Assembly (NCBI GenBank): GCA_026261815.1
Contig: JAMPIT010000059.1
Location: 15,858,001-15,922,000 of the forward strand
Length of the DNA: 64,000 nucleotides
Direction: 5' to 3'
DNA from: Monarcha castaneiventris obscurior
Lineage: Eukaryota > Chordata > Aves > Passeriformes > Monarchidae
Below, piece after piece: positions 1-12,197 of the stretch; position 1 is the stretch's first letter; every line of letters starts with the position of its first letter. Made by a program: the position numbers and the translations under genes. Under the pieces are notes generated by a model, which saw only the letters and a program-made list of their open reading frames with translations, was not told where the DNA came from and searched no databases.

Positions 1-468
1 GACAAATTTTCACTAGATATAAAGAATAGGTAAGAATTCCTTATTAATGGAGGGACAAATAAAAAATTCCTCACTCACCAAAATTTAAAGAGGGTAAGAG
101 TGTGTAGTGTTCTCAAGTGTCCACTCCAGTGGTTTAGGAGGATTGGAAACAACTGAAAGGGAAGTAGTGTTAATAGAATCCATTCCATATTTCGAATGTA
201 GCCACCTAAGACAGAATTTGGTGAACCTTGTTATTACTACATGAATACTCACACTAGAAAGATATGATCAATAACATCAATACCACTGCCCTTTGCACTG
301 ATTTTTTACTGTCTGGATTGTAGTACTCACATTAATTGGAGATCAAATTCTCCACATCTTTGAGCACCCAGAAAGGACACATCATCTAGGAACAACAAAT
401 ATAATGGTGGATAACATTGGTCCTAATAATAAGGTATTATGTGAATGAAATTAGGTTTTTAGAATCAC
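1..468. other. Unassigned AT-rich sequence before the first CR1
   Basis: No gene, RNA or repeat family is recognised here. Open frames are short and stop-rich in all six frames. The right edge is where antisense CR1 similarity begins. Confidence 0.6.
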
Positions 469-1775
469 AGGATGCTTAAGGCTAGAGGAGACCTCCTGGG
501 GTCATCTAGTCCAAACCTCTACTCAAAGCAGAGTCATGATATTGCTGTCATATTTGTGCAGTAGCACAAATGCTGAGTAGAGGGAAAGGATCACCTCCCC
601 ATGGCCTGTTTGCTACCATGCTACTCATGCAGCCCAGATTGTGGACAGCCTTATTTTCTGCAAGGCACATTGCTGACTCCTCCTTGGTTTGCTGTTGACC
701 ATCCCCCTTCAGGTCTTCTCTGCAAAGCTGTTTCCTAATCAGTCAATCCCCATCTTGTACTGTTGTGTCAGATTGTTCTACTCTATCTGTATGAAATGGG
801 ATTTGCCTCATTCATTTCCATGAAGTCCCCATCAGCCCATCTTTCCAAGCTTGTCTAGATCACGGTGGCAGCCCTGCCCTCCAACATAATGACTGTGAGC
901 CACAATCCAGTATTTACTGGATTTCTAAGGGTAGATTCCATTTCATGTCATATTCCATGTCATTAATAAAGTCATTCAACAGTTTTGATGCAAGGGTCAG
1001 TCCCTAAAGACTATCACTAAGTGAGCAGCTGCCAGAAATCCTTCCAAATTTCTATTCACTTTGTAGTCCTCTTATCCTGTCCCTATTTTACCAATTTGCC
1101 TATAATGACATCATGGTAGATGAGGTCAGGAGCCTTGCTGAAGTCAAGGAAAACAACATCTGCTCTCCTTGTTCCAGAGTTGGCCTTTTCATCACAATTA
1201 AGCAAGAGAATATTTGTCCTTGGTAAATTCATGAGAGCTGTTCCTGATCATTGTCTTGTCATTCATGAATTTGTAAATGGCTTCTGTTGGATTTGCTCCA
1301 TAACATTGTCAAGGACCAAGGTGAGGCTGACTAGCTTGCAATTCCCTAGTTCCTCCCTCTTGCTTTCTTGAAGATGACTGCGATTGTCTTTTCAAACACC
1401 AGCCAGTTCCCTGACTGGTATGACCTTTCCATTATGGTAAAGATCTTGCAGCAGCATTGGTCAGTTCCCTCAGTACCTCTGGATGCAATCCCACTGCAGC
1501 CCATTAATTTCTGTATGTCTAGATGACTCAGTGCTCCCTAATATATCTTTCTCTGCTGTGGTTACTCTTTCACTTGCAAAGATTGCAAGCAGTACAAGGA
1601 GCTGAATCATGTAAGAGCAGACTCTAACAGTTTAAAAAAAAAAAAATTAAAAAGGCATAGAGTAACTTGGCCTTTTCGGTGCCCTGTATCAACAGGTTCC
1701 TTACGCTACTGAATAGCGAATCCAACTTCTTCTTAGTCTTTTTGCTGCTGCGGTATTTACAGTACTCAATATCCA
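469..1775 (-). mobile_element. CR1-family LINE, 5'-truncated and decayed, antisense
   Basis: Chicken repeat 1 (CR1) is the main non-LTR retrotransposon of birds. Its ORF2 encodes an endonuclease and a reverse transcriptase that copy the RNA at the target site. Read on the plus strand, the element starts with an antisense 3' tail (AGAATCACAGGATG near 470) and the usual text about 'gacctcctggggtcatctag'. Further in, 1130-1160 is antisense to the reverse-transcriptase motif around LDFSKAFDTV, 1318-1365 is antisense to the following PVSLT-type region, and 1690-1770 is antisense to lysine-rich sequence upstream of the catalytic domain. Many stops, frameshifts and small deletions interrupt it, so it is dead. 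An A-rich run at 1632-1650 lies inside. A plus-strand open frame at 1120-1371 is only a shadow of this element. The family call is firm; the edges are uncertain by some tens of bases, and the left and right parts could be two nested insertions. Confidence 0.82.
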
Positions 1776-3277
1776 CTAAAAGTAAGTGGTAAGACTAAAT
1801 AATTTTTTGTTTGTTTTATTTTTCTTCACAAGATAGAGGGGTAAACAAGTTGCAACCAACTCTATTTGTGATCAGAAACTAGAGGTGAGGGAGAATCTAT
1901 ACAAAAAATATATATTTTTCTACACTGCTGATGTTAAAATACTAGCAAATAGTCCGTCAGCTTATTTTTCACTAACCGGAAGTCTACATTCAACAAAAAT
2001 ATAGAATATTTATAAACAAAAAAATTACAAAGGACATCACCATGGGTGACATGCATTTTCTGTTAAGCATTCCAAACAGTTTACTTTTGTTGTGCAATTG
2101 GAAATATTTCTGGAGCAGCACAAACAGATTTAAATTGGGCTACAACTGTTCCCCACTTCCTCCCTCTTCTTTTGTAGCAGCTCCAGCATTCACTTGGCCT
2201 ACCAATGAATCAATTCAACTTACTGAGCTTGCAGGAATCTATTCTATTTCTTTTTTGGGTTAGTTTTCTGCTGAGTTGGCAAGTGAACTGACACATCAGA
2301 GAGCCAAGATAAGCAAATGTGCCAGAGCAAGGGGTGCACTGACATTTAGACTTACTTAATCTCTCATGAAGCTTTACCCTGAACTAGTATCCAAAATGTA
2401 ATGCTCATCTAGATATTTGAAATTCTGTATTTGTCTATAAATTTTGCTTATGCATTTATTATTACAGTAGCAGCTAGAAGTGAGTTAGAATTGCCTGTGA
2501 GTTATTGCTCAAGTACAGGGTAAGAAAAAGTCATCATCAAATGGCCAGAGGAAAGTAAAACCAGAGAAACAAAAGAACAGAATCTTCTCCAAATAGTGTC
2601 GGTATCTCAACCAAAAGCAGAGCTGAGGTCTTCTTAATTCAATTTTAATGCCTGTCTGCTAGAGAGAAAACAGGATTATGAGTGCATTTCCCACTCAGAA
2701 AAAGTCTGCTCCCTGCATATGAATATTGCTCTTGTTCTCCTCCCTGGCTGGGAAGTATCTTCTAAATACTGATAAGGTTTGACAGTCCTCCACAAAGTCA
2801 ATAGCAAAACTAGTAATTCACTTCCAGCTCCAATTTATTTTATTAAAACAATATCTACTGAAGCTTGGAGTGCAAACAGGGAGTTAGGTCTCCCTGTGCA
2901 TGATCATCAGTGCAAGGCAATGGTTAAAAGCCAAGGAATAACAAAAGACCCACCATTTTGTAGACGTGATTCAACTTATGGAGGATTCTGATGAAAATGT
3001 TTATTTCATCATAAACAGTAAATATGAGATCTTTCTAGTTTGTTTGGTTTTTTTCTTTCCATTAGCCTTATTTGTTCAAAAAATTACTAAACTTCAGGAA
3101 ATGCTGTTTGGGTTTTTTTTTGTTTTTTTTTTTAAATCCTGGCTACATAAAATGCTTGTATCAAGAGAAGAACACATTAGCAAAGCTACACATAGTTAAT
3201 TTTAATGCTAGAACAATATTTTACTATGTCTCCTGGAGGAAATATAACCAAAAGCATTGACATCCACGACAATGCTC
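1776..3277. other. Unassigned AT-rich sequence
   Basis: No gene is seen. A T-rich tract lies at about 3110-3135. Small open frames of 60-77 codons show no recognisable motif and sit in simple AT-rich sequence. Confidence 0.55.
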
Positions 3278-3281
3278 TTTA

Positions 3282-3560
3282 TGTGGCAGGATTTTGGATG
3301 TGCCAGGCGGGCAAGAGCCTCGGGGAAAGCCTGGGCAAGGGAGGGCAAAACCTGCCCGCAGCCAGGGCTGAGCCAGGGGAACCGTGCGGGAAACAGCCCT
3401 GCCAGCCTGAGGGGACAGCGGGAGCAGCGACGGAGGCGGGAGAGGCCTGGCAGGGATGGATGGGCCTGCGGCCAGGGAGAGACCCCGGCGGGGATGGATC
3501 TGCGACCATTGTTACGAAATAGTGAAAGTTGATTATTAAATAAATTGACACAACAGAACA
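3282..3560 (+). mobile_element. Candidate short solo LTR, GC-rich
   Basis: This 279-bp block is strikingly GC-rich (mostly G+C from about 3300 to 3510) inside AT-rich flanks. It opens with TGTGGC and closes with GAACA, matching the TGT...ACA ends of retroviral LTRs. It is bordered by a 4-bp direct repeat, TTTA, at 3278-3281 and 3561-3564, as a target-site duplication would be. An AATAAA polyadenylation-type signal is at 3539-3544. Four overlapping open frames of 90-117 codons on both strands cover it, but they reflect the scarcity of stops in GC-rich DNA, not coding. Against the call, TTTA is easily matched by chance in AT-rich DNA, the AATAAA lies unusually near the 3' edge, and no TATA box was seen. 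A non-LTR insertion or a small CpG-rich segment is the alternative. Strand is assigned from the AATAAA. Confidence 0.45.
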
Positions 3561-3777
3561 TTTAAGTTCTCCAACAGATGCTATAAGCTAATAGCTTTTG
3601 CTCATTCTTTGAAAGGTTGAAGATGGTTGGAGAAACAGAAATAATAAATGACATTAGAAATTTAGAGTTCCTATTTTCTGTTTGCTTTACTATTCAAAAC
3701 TGAATGCTATCAGCTATGAAGTCAGCAGGACATAAACCCACTTTTAATTCATTGATTGATAGGAATGTGTTTAAGTA

Positions 3778-3817
3778 TATACTTAAGAGATTAAGCCTAT
3801 ACTTAAGAGATTAAACC
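3778..3817. repeat. 20-bp tandem duplication
   Basis: Two abutting 20-bp copies of TATACTTAAGAGATTAAGCC (3778-3797 and 3798-3817) differ at one base (AAGCC versus AAACC). This is a local slippage-type duplication with no known function. Confidence 0.9.
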
Positions 3818-6800
3818 TTTGCTGCTGAATTACAAATCTTTTGGGATGTTATGGCTGTAGTAGCATCATTGATCTTTGACAGGGATACACAGAGTTAATT
3901 AATGTCTTAGAGGAGCAGGAAAGATTTTTCAAGCTCAAGCACTTTTTTACCACTTTCCCTAATTATTTACATCTGAAATGAAAGTACATTTTATCATATA
4001 AATTCTCTGAGATGTACATCTGTAAAAAAGATGTCCAATCTTACCATTAAAAGCATTAAAAGTAGTTCTTCCTAACAATACCACTGTGATTTTCCACGTC
4101 AGCTTGTTAATGATCTTGAACAAAGTAGAGCTACATCAGCGATGCAAGAGAAATACTATATCCTCTTACAAACTTCTAAAGTCTTTTTCAGGAGTACACC
4201 CCTGGGCTATTGAGCCAACAGCAGAATGTTCATCAGTTTCAAAGTGGCTTAGGTTTCAGCTAGAAATTATTGTTATATAGAGGAAAGTTCCATCTTAAAA
4301 AGAAAGATTTTTCTTTTGAACTTTGTCTTCTTCTGAGAAAGGAAATTTGGTCTGGATGGCTTTTTTGGGGAAAGAAACATAGGGACAAGTGCTAGAGAGT
4401 GTAGAGTCAGTTGTTGACTGAAGCTTATTTGAGCATTACAGTAATGCAGTGATAAATAGATAGCAAATACTATCTGAACTTTAAAATTGAGGTCAGATGT
4501 CTTTCTCAAGCATATGTTCTAATACCACAGGTTATTTGTTATGGTGCAGGAATTAGGAAATACAGCTTTTGAGGCTGAACAATGTCTAAAGGTCAGACTG
4601 GTTCACTGCATTGTTTTTAGAGCATGTAAAATCTATGAGAGTATGAGCTTTGGAGATGAACCTTGCCTACCAAAGCATTTGTTCTCCTGTGTATAAAAAT
4701 GAAGCTCCTTTATGTAAAAGACCTGACATACCAGAATAAAGTGCATCAGCCTGCTTTCTGAAATATTATGTATCAGATCCATTGTGAGAAAATTACCCTT
4801 TATGTATCTGGCTGTATACACATTGCATAAATTGACAGGTTTTGCAAAAACTTCTCTACTCTTCTTTATGATGATATAGGCTGCTGTTTCAAAGATACTA
4901 TGCTATTTCCTCTCTACAGTAATGAATTTTAATGTGTACTTGATAAGCTTTGAGCTGCAATGATGTTTAACACTTTTGTACTTTACAATTGTTGCTCCTA
5001 AATTTGTACTTGCATATTTTATTAGTTACTGGTTTTGTTGTTGTTTGGTACTTGCAAGGTGCTAGCGACAGTTTATGCTGTATTTGATTACACAGTTAGA
5101 CAGTACAGTTTAGTACAATATAGTGCAATTAGAACTACTCAAAAATCTACTTAGCCTTCATATTGTAAAATCACAAGTGGTCTAAATGTACAACGTGCCC
5201 TTTTCATGTAGACATTCTGTAGGAATGTGCATAAACAGGGCTTTTATTTTATTATTTCCTTCTGTAAAGAGGGAGTAAACTGAAATGACAAGATAAATCC
5301 TGTGTGAATATTCCCTGTAGGACTTTGAAGAAACATAAAAAGAAACCTGATTAATTTCTGGTCAAGAGCATAAGGAGTGGTAGAAGTTAGAGAAGAAGGA
5401 CTAGAAAAAGCTAAACAAGTAGAATTGAAAAGATTCAAGCAGAGCTCTGTTTGGCGTTTTATTTTGCAAAATATTATTTTTTGTCCCTCATCAGAAGACT
5501 GGTTCCATAAGAGTCAAAATTTCCTATGAAGATATTTCAGGGACATATATTAAAAACATGTATGTTTTTTGGGATTAGGCTAGAACTACTTGGTTTTGGA
5601 ATCTGTTCCTTTCTCAGTCCTTACTTATAGCTAAAGGATCAGAACATGTGATTTTATATTCCGATGACTGCAAAAGTAACTTGGTCACCTGGGATGGGAG
5701 AAAATACTTAACAGTGGTGATTACTTGATTATTTTGAAGAGATAGCTAAAGGGCTGACTCATAATAATAAATCACCAGGTGGCTAAAATACTTATGGGGA
5801 AATAACAAAATCTGAGTCTCCCACTTCCTAGGTCAATACCCTCCTCAACAGGATTTTTGGTATTTTCACTTAATCTCTAAATGAAGTCAATTAATATCTA
5901 AAATCTACAAAATCTCACTCTTAAAGAACTGGAAAAGCATCCTGGGCTTGAAAATGTACAAAGGCACAGGAGATGTTTTCAACACAGCTTTAAGGACCTG
6001 AATAACAGGAAAAAGAAGTCACATAGTGGTGGACTTGAATCCTTGATAGTACTGTCACGTAAGTCCTAACAAACATTCAAAGCCACAATGCTTGTCATTA
6101 TCAACAATTTTTGCACTGGTAGTCTGAAGATGCAACTGAAGCTTTATTTTCTTTTTCTAAATTTTTCTGAGTCTCTTTTCAAAACAGATTTTTAAATGTT
6201 ACTGTAATTTCCTAGTTATGAATAGATCAAAAATATAAGGAGATCACAGTTTTCAAACGCATTATTTTCAGATTTTTTCTCTTGTTCTCAGGAAATAAAG
6301 AAAATTGAGTATAACATGATTGTATCAGTGTTCAATCCTGTCTCAAACACAAATTTATGTGAAATAAATATTGTTTGAATTTTAGCTGGTCTGTGTTTTA
6401 CTAACTCATGAAGGCTCATTCATGACCTCCATCAAACGGAGTCCTTACTGTAAGTGTTTCCTCATAATTTTAGAAGAAGAAATTACAGAGACTATTATTT
6501 ACAGTGCATTTTACGTAAAAGTGTTAATGGCCTTTTCAATCTGTCTCTAACCTAGAGCTATAAATACAGGCTAACTTGAGAAGCTGTCAGTTTTTCTGTA
6601 GTTACATTGGCAGAACTATGTCAGCAGTGCTTCAGAGCAGGCAGTGTGTACACTAGCAGAAGGAATTTCTCCCTCAGTAGTTTTACTACCTCCATGCAAA
6701 ATATGCTATAAGTTGGTAAGCCTATTCTGCTAGAAAAGCTGCCTTAATATAAGGGAAGAAGAAAGACTTCAGATGGAGTTTGGTTTTCTCACATAAGACA

Positions 6801-7169
6801 CCAACAAAACTAGGTGGCAAAACTTGTTGATCAAGCTTAGGTATTTGTCCTTGCTTTGTAGGTCCACTTCCATCTCTATACCATGTTCCTGTCAGCCAAC
6901 CCTACCTAGCCAATCTCAGTACAAGGAGCCTATTTTAAAGTCAACAGAGAAGAATAGAAAAAAACCAAGGATCCCTAGGCATGGTTAGGCCTTAAGATAG
7001 CTGAGTGCTATGAATTTCCTTATTTGTATTTCCGGCCAAGTGGTTTCTCTTCTTCCCATACATTAAGCCATGTATATTAGTGTTTCCAAATATACTTCCT
7101 AAACAGTATGTCATGAAAATAATATTCCCCCATAACATTAATTCTAAAACCAGTAAAGGCTACAATTCA

Positions 7170-7216
7170 TGTAAGGGAAAAAAAAGAAAAAAAAAAGAAA
7201 AAAAAAAAAAGAGGAA
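7170..7216. repeat. A-rich purine tract
   Basis: A run of A with scattered G, all purine on the plus strand. It is low complexity and explains the lysine-rich open frame over it. Confidence 0.9.
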
Positions 7217-8533
7217 GAAATCATCTCTTTGCATTTCTGGCAGCACACAGTTCTGTATCAACAGTAAAATCAAAACACAGCAGAATTGGAGAATGTGGAT
7301 AACGTGGTCCTTAGCTGAATTACAAGAGCACTGAAACACAGTCTTTGCTATATTTTCTTGACAGCAGTATAAAGAAGAACAGGATTTCACCTAAAATAAT
7401 AATGAAAGTCTTCATACCTTTCAAGAGCCTCTTTGTCTTTATACATCTATATATATTTTTAATATAAACCAAAATTTAACTAAGTAGTTTATGTAGTAGA
7501 CTGATACTGTGTGATTTCCTGTGCTTATTGCAATGTTCCAGCTGCAGCATTTTTGTTGATGTACCCATATTTCCAAGCAGCTACGTCTCTGGTATAACAC
7601 TTCTCAGAATGGCCTACTGCACAAAGTCTGAGAAGTTTGGGCAGTTCCAACCTCAAGTGTCTCTCAACTATCTTGTAATTTGTCTCTGATACGTTATTGG
7701 AGCTCTCTCATTTCATGGTATTAAGCCATTTCCTCAGGCACAGGATGCCTTTTTTCCAGACTTGTTCCTTTGAGATCTGGGCAGCAAATTTGGGTTTAAT
7801 CCATTTCCATTTTCATTGCAGTTTTACTGGAAGCAGCTGTTACCCCTTCTTTAACAGTTTGCTGGCTGTCAGGCAGCCTGAGGGACCCACCATATGACAT
7901 CCGTCCTGGGTTCTAAATATACACCTGCACAACGTGTTTTCTTGGGGCAAGAGTAGAGCAAAGGGACTTTTGCTTCCTTTTGCACAAATGTATTTTCATC
8001 TCTTGACGGAAAAACTTTTATTTATTCCCTGTAGTTATACTTTGCAACTTTTCATCTTTTGAATAGAAGGGTTAATTCTACTTTTAGTACAGTCTGAAAA
8101 TGTCGTGCAGCTTCATTGCCTGCTGTACTAGACATAAACATCAACACCACAAAATGTAAATGTGTTGTCCCTTAAATCTCATTTCAGTTTTATACAGAAC
8201 ATCTAGGCAAATTTCATTTAAGAGAATGAGAGAACCCATGGACATATCCCATGAGGTTTGACTTAAATATCATATTATTAGAAGTAGGCTCAGAAAAGAT
8301 GTGTGCAAAATGGCAATGTTTTTGCAGAACAGAAGATAACAGTAAGATTAAGCATGATAGTGTACATGTCAGCCATAAATATAAAAATGTCAAAATTCTC
8401 TAGCATGATAGAGACAAAAATGATGGTAACAATACAAAAACCTGTTATTACATTTTTAGTCTCCTGGACTGTATGACAGACTGATGGGTCATAGTAATGG
8501 AATCAAAAGTGAAGGCTAGAGAACAACCCTTCA

Positions 8534-8587
8534 CCAAAAAAAAAAAAAAATAGAAAAAGAGAAAAAAAAGAAAAAGAAAAGAAAATT
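8534..8587. repeat. A-rich purine tract
   Basis: Starts as an uninterrupted A run and continues as A with single G or T interruptions. It could be the tail of an old retroposed copy, but no polyadenylation signal or body is recognisable just upstream. Confidence 0.85.
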
Positions 8588-9751
8588 AAAGTCTAGAATA
8601 ATAGTACATGTCAGAGAAAAGATAATTCTGAATAGCTGTGATGCGTATTACTTCTTGCAAAGTTGAGCAGTGAGCTTATATTTATTTTACTTGTAAGAGG
8701 TTGCCTCAGTCTTTAAAGACACTCAAGTCTATACAGTGCAGAAAATATACAATATTTAAAGAGGGGGGAAAATGTACTCAGCGTCTTAATGAAAAAAGCA
8801 ATAGGCATCTCCAATTAGCTAACTATATACTAGCTTATCAAAAATGTTCTTTAATGCTGTTATGGGGAAAGTGCATACCTACAAGATATTGATATTAGAT
8901 ATTGGAGTTGGAAATGACCAAAATTATTAATCAGAAGATTCTGTTCTTCATCCTTGTAATTTCAATTGTAACATGCAGACAAAATGGAATTTATGCAAAC
9001 AGATTATTTTTTTAGACCTTGTCTTTCATGTTAGAACATGTTAGAACATTTATTATTTCAACAGAGAAATTGTTTTCTCAGATAACAGTGAATAGTAATT
9101 TAACTCCTGTAAACTCATTTTTGGCAAGTATTTCCATAACCTATCCTGGTTATTTCTAAAGATTGTGTATCAGTAGCAAAACTCTCAAAAATGCTGCCAA
9201 TACCTGCTATTTAAAAGATTGTAAGGGGGAAGAATTAATATAACTAACTAGAAATCTCCTTTACATTGTTCCTCTTGTTTATAAAGAATGTAATCCAGTC
9301 AGTGAACGGCAATAAAAAATGATGTGGCTTAGATGATACCATAAGAGTAGTCAAAGGTAAAGGTGAGGACAATAATTGTGAACTGCTTAAAAAAGATAAA
9401 TATTAAGTTGCAGTATAGGTTAGGCCCTGATCATTGTTCTATTTTCAGGACCAGGCTGAGATATTTATGTAGCATAAATGGTGTCAGAGACCTCTAAAAG
9501 TAGCTCAGAGCATCTATTCCTGCTTAAGCTCTGAGCACCTCCATCCACACTACTTATTTTCTAGTAGAAATCCACTGTGATTTCTGAGATCCTGAAGGCA
9601 CAGAGAAGGTGTTACCCTCCTTTTGGAGGCTGACCAAGAGCATGTTAGATAATGTAAACAGCAACAAGGAAAAAAAATAATTCCAGCACATGTAAGGCTA
9701 TCTAGCTGGTATTTAAAATGGCTAAAACACAAATAACACCATCTTCCAGCT

Positions 9752-9830
9752 CAAAAAAACCCCAAAAAAATAAACCAAAAAACCAACCAACCAAACAAAA
9801 AAAACCTACCAAACCAAATTATCTGTAAAA
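9752..9830. repeat. A/C-rich low-complexity tract
   Basis: Almost only A and C on the plus strand, with CCAA and AAACC units including a short (CCAA)n run near 9783-9796. It is one of several such strand-asymmetric tracts in the window. Confidence 0.85.
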
Positions 9831-11628
9831 GAACTAAAAGGATTGTTTTAGTCTGCGAACAGGTCTAATTGAATGGACAAATAAGCCAGTGTAAACAGCA
9901 GTTACTGCATTGGGTAATTCACAGTGAACCTAAAGATACACTGTTCTGCAGGTGTTTTACATTGGAGGAATGGTGTGGAAAACCATTTGATGGGGAATAA
10001 ATGTTTAGACACAGAAAATATTTTCACATATGCTTAGAAGTTCTGCTAAGTCATATCCAAGAAAAACCTGCTTCATTGATCAACACGCTTTCAAGAATAT
10101 TGAAGAATTCTCTGTTATTAGTACATTTCACTAAAGAGTGTGATTTGTAGAAGATTTGAAGCCTTTAACTTCCTCTAGAAGATCAAGTGGGCAATAAAAA
10201 ACAGAAGCATCAGTTATCTGTTGTTATTTTTAAAATGGAGCTCAACACAGAAATGAGTAGAAGTAAAAATGCATGTTGATGAAGTATTTCAGGCCTAGGA
10301 TCAGATTTCAGGATGAACAAATGAAAAGAATAGAGCTCAGAGCAGCTGGAGTCACATTTTTAATTTGGATTTGTGAACCTAGATGGCTGGGCTGAGACTG
10401 TGGTCTGGAATTTTTCCACAGTTCAGTTCATCTTTTCATTTGGGCTGACTGCTAGCAGAAATAGGAATGCTACAATTGGCTAAATTAATTGCCATTTTCT
10501 TGTTTGCCAATACTGTTAGCCTTAATAATCTAGTCTATTTTCAAGACCTACCAACAGTATATTCATGTACTTTTTATCTCTCTACATCAGTCTAAGACTT
10601 TCAGTCAATTTGCCCTACCATACGTCACATACGTAGCTACACTATTTATTGATTCCTCACTTCCACCCACAAATGGCCTATAAAACCTCTCAAAACAAAG
10701 TGTATGATTTACAGGGCAATCTCAGCAAGAAACAGCAAATGGTCTCATACATTCAAATGCCCTTGTAAGATCAAGTGAATGCGCTGGGCAAAATATAAGT
10801 TGTTCTGTACAAGTCTGAAGTGTGCTTCAAGCACTTTTTTATGTGTAGAGATGATGAGGTGACTCAGAGGTAAAATATTTATTGTCAGGGACCAAGACCA
10901 GTCATAATGGGTAATGAGTGCTTCCTATTTCCCTGTAAAAATAATGCGAGGGAAAGGTGTGATTGTGGAGCTGAGCTTAGTCTCAGGTAGGGTCCATTTC
11001 CTGCAAAAGTCATTGTGCTCCAGATTCAAGGTGCCCAAGTTACACGGAATAACACAGCCCACCACATGTGGCATGGAATAGAAATGTTTAAATGGTGCCA
11101 TTTCAAGCAGTGATTCAGTCCCTATACATTTTGAGATAGATTAGTGGTGTCACTACTGGAGTTGGAATGAAATATAAGAAACACAGTATTAACTTTCTGT
11201 TGAGACCATAGATAGGTGGCAACAAAGTGTATGAAGTGAGAAATATTCAGGAACCAGACAGTAGTACTCCTAAGGAAAATTTTGCACTGTGATACTTTTC
11301 TTGGCTTCATAATATTACTTTCAAAGTCAGCCTATGGCTTCACATGAAAATAGGGAAAACTTACACTAAAAACTATGTGTACAATTTTGGTCATGGTCAA
11401 AATTTATGCTATCACATCTTTTTCTATAAAAGGAGAAAAATAAGTGAGGCTTGCTGAATTGTATTCAATATGCAGTATGTACTGCATAGTCACATCTAAC
11501 ACAACGTCAGGCATTCGAGTCTTATAAGAAAATGTTCAATGTGCTGGTGATCAGGTATCTAGAATTTTAAAGAGTAGAAGCCTGATCTAAAGTTCTTCTA
11601 TATATGCTTAGATATCTAATAAAAGCCT

Positions 11629-12192
11629 TGTGCTGGTTTCGGCTGGGATAATGTTCTTCATAGTAGTTAGCATGGGGCTATGTTTTGGATCTGTACTGGA
11701 ACCAGTGTTGATAAATTAAGGTATTTTAGTTAGTGCTGAGCAGGGCTTGTGCAGAGCCGAGGTCTTTTCTGCTCCTCACACTGCCCCACTAGTGAGGAGG
11801 CTGAGAGTGTACAAGGAGTCGGAGAAGACACAGCTGGGATAGCTGACCCCAAAGGGATATTCCACAGGGTGTCATGCTCAGCATATAAAGCTGAGAAAGA
11901 AGGAGGAAGGGGATGTTCATTGTGATGGCGCTTGTCTTCTCCGGTCACCCTTAGGCATGATGGAGCCTGGCTTGACTTTCCTGGGGGTGGTTGCCCATGG
12001 GGAGTGATGAATGAAGTTCTTGTTTTCTTTTGCTTTTGTGTGTGGCTTTTCCTTTCCCTCTTAAACTGTCTTTATCGCAACCCATGAGTTCTCTCACTTT
12101 TACTCTTCCAATTCTCGCTCTCATCACACCAGGGGAGGAGTGAGTGAGTGGCTACACGGAACTTAGTTGCCAGCTGGGTTCAAACTATGACA
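11629..12192 (+). mobile_element. Solo LTR of an ERVL-type endogenous retrovirus
   Basis: This 564-bp unit opens with TGTGCTGGTTTCGGCTGGGA and closes with CTATGACA. It strongly resembles, from memory, the abundant neoavian ERVL-type LTR group called TguLTR5 in zebra finch. The flanks AGCCT (11624-11628) and GGCCT (12193-12197) match at 4 of 5 positions, as expected for an aged 5-bp target-site duplication of ERVL elements. Inside is a TATA box, TATAAAG, at 11884-11890, followed by a purine-rich leader; a degenerate polyadenylation region (CTTAAACTG) lies near 12060. No retroviral internal sequence adjoins either side, so this is a solo LTR left by recombination between the two LTRs of a provirus. 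An open frame on the opposite strand at 11730-11948 is a chance frame. Family level is confident; the subfamily is from memory. Confidence 0.9.
11884..11890 (+). promoter_or_regulatory. TATA box of the solo LTR
   Basis: TATAAAG sits about 255 bp into the LTR, in the U3 position expected for the retroviral promoter. It predicts transcription starting about 25-30 bp downstream, rightward. Whether it is active is unknown. Confidence 0.65.
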
Positions 12193-12197
12193 GGCCT

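Larger units (their letters stand above)
3565..11623. other. Gene-free AT-rich stretch with simple repeats
   Basis: About 8 kb with no recognised gene or transposon. It holds a 20-bp tandem duplication (3778-3817), purine-rich A/G tracts (7170-7216 and 8534-8587), an A/C-rich tract (9752-9830), a duplicated CATGTTAGAA (9028-9047) and a 9-bp-arm palindrome (11469-11488). The open frames are short and lack motifs. Old, diverged repeats may be present but cannot be recognised by eye. Confidence 0.55.

Noticed and set aside
1120..1371. 83-codon plus-strand frame
   Set aside because: It is antisense to the CR1 reverse-transcriptase region, so it is a shadow of the transposon.
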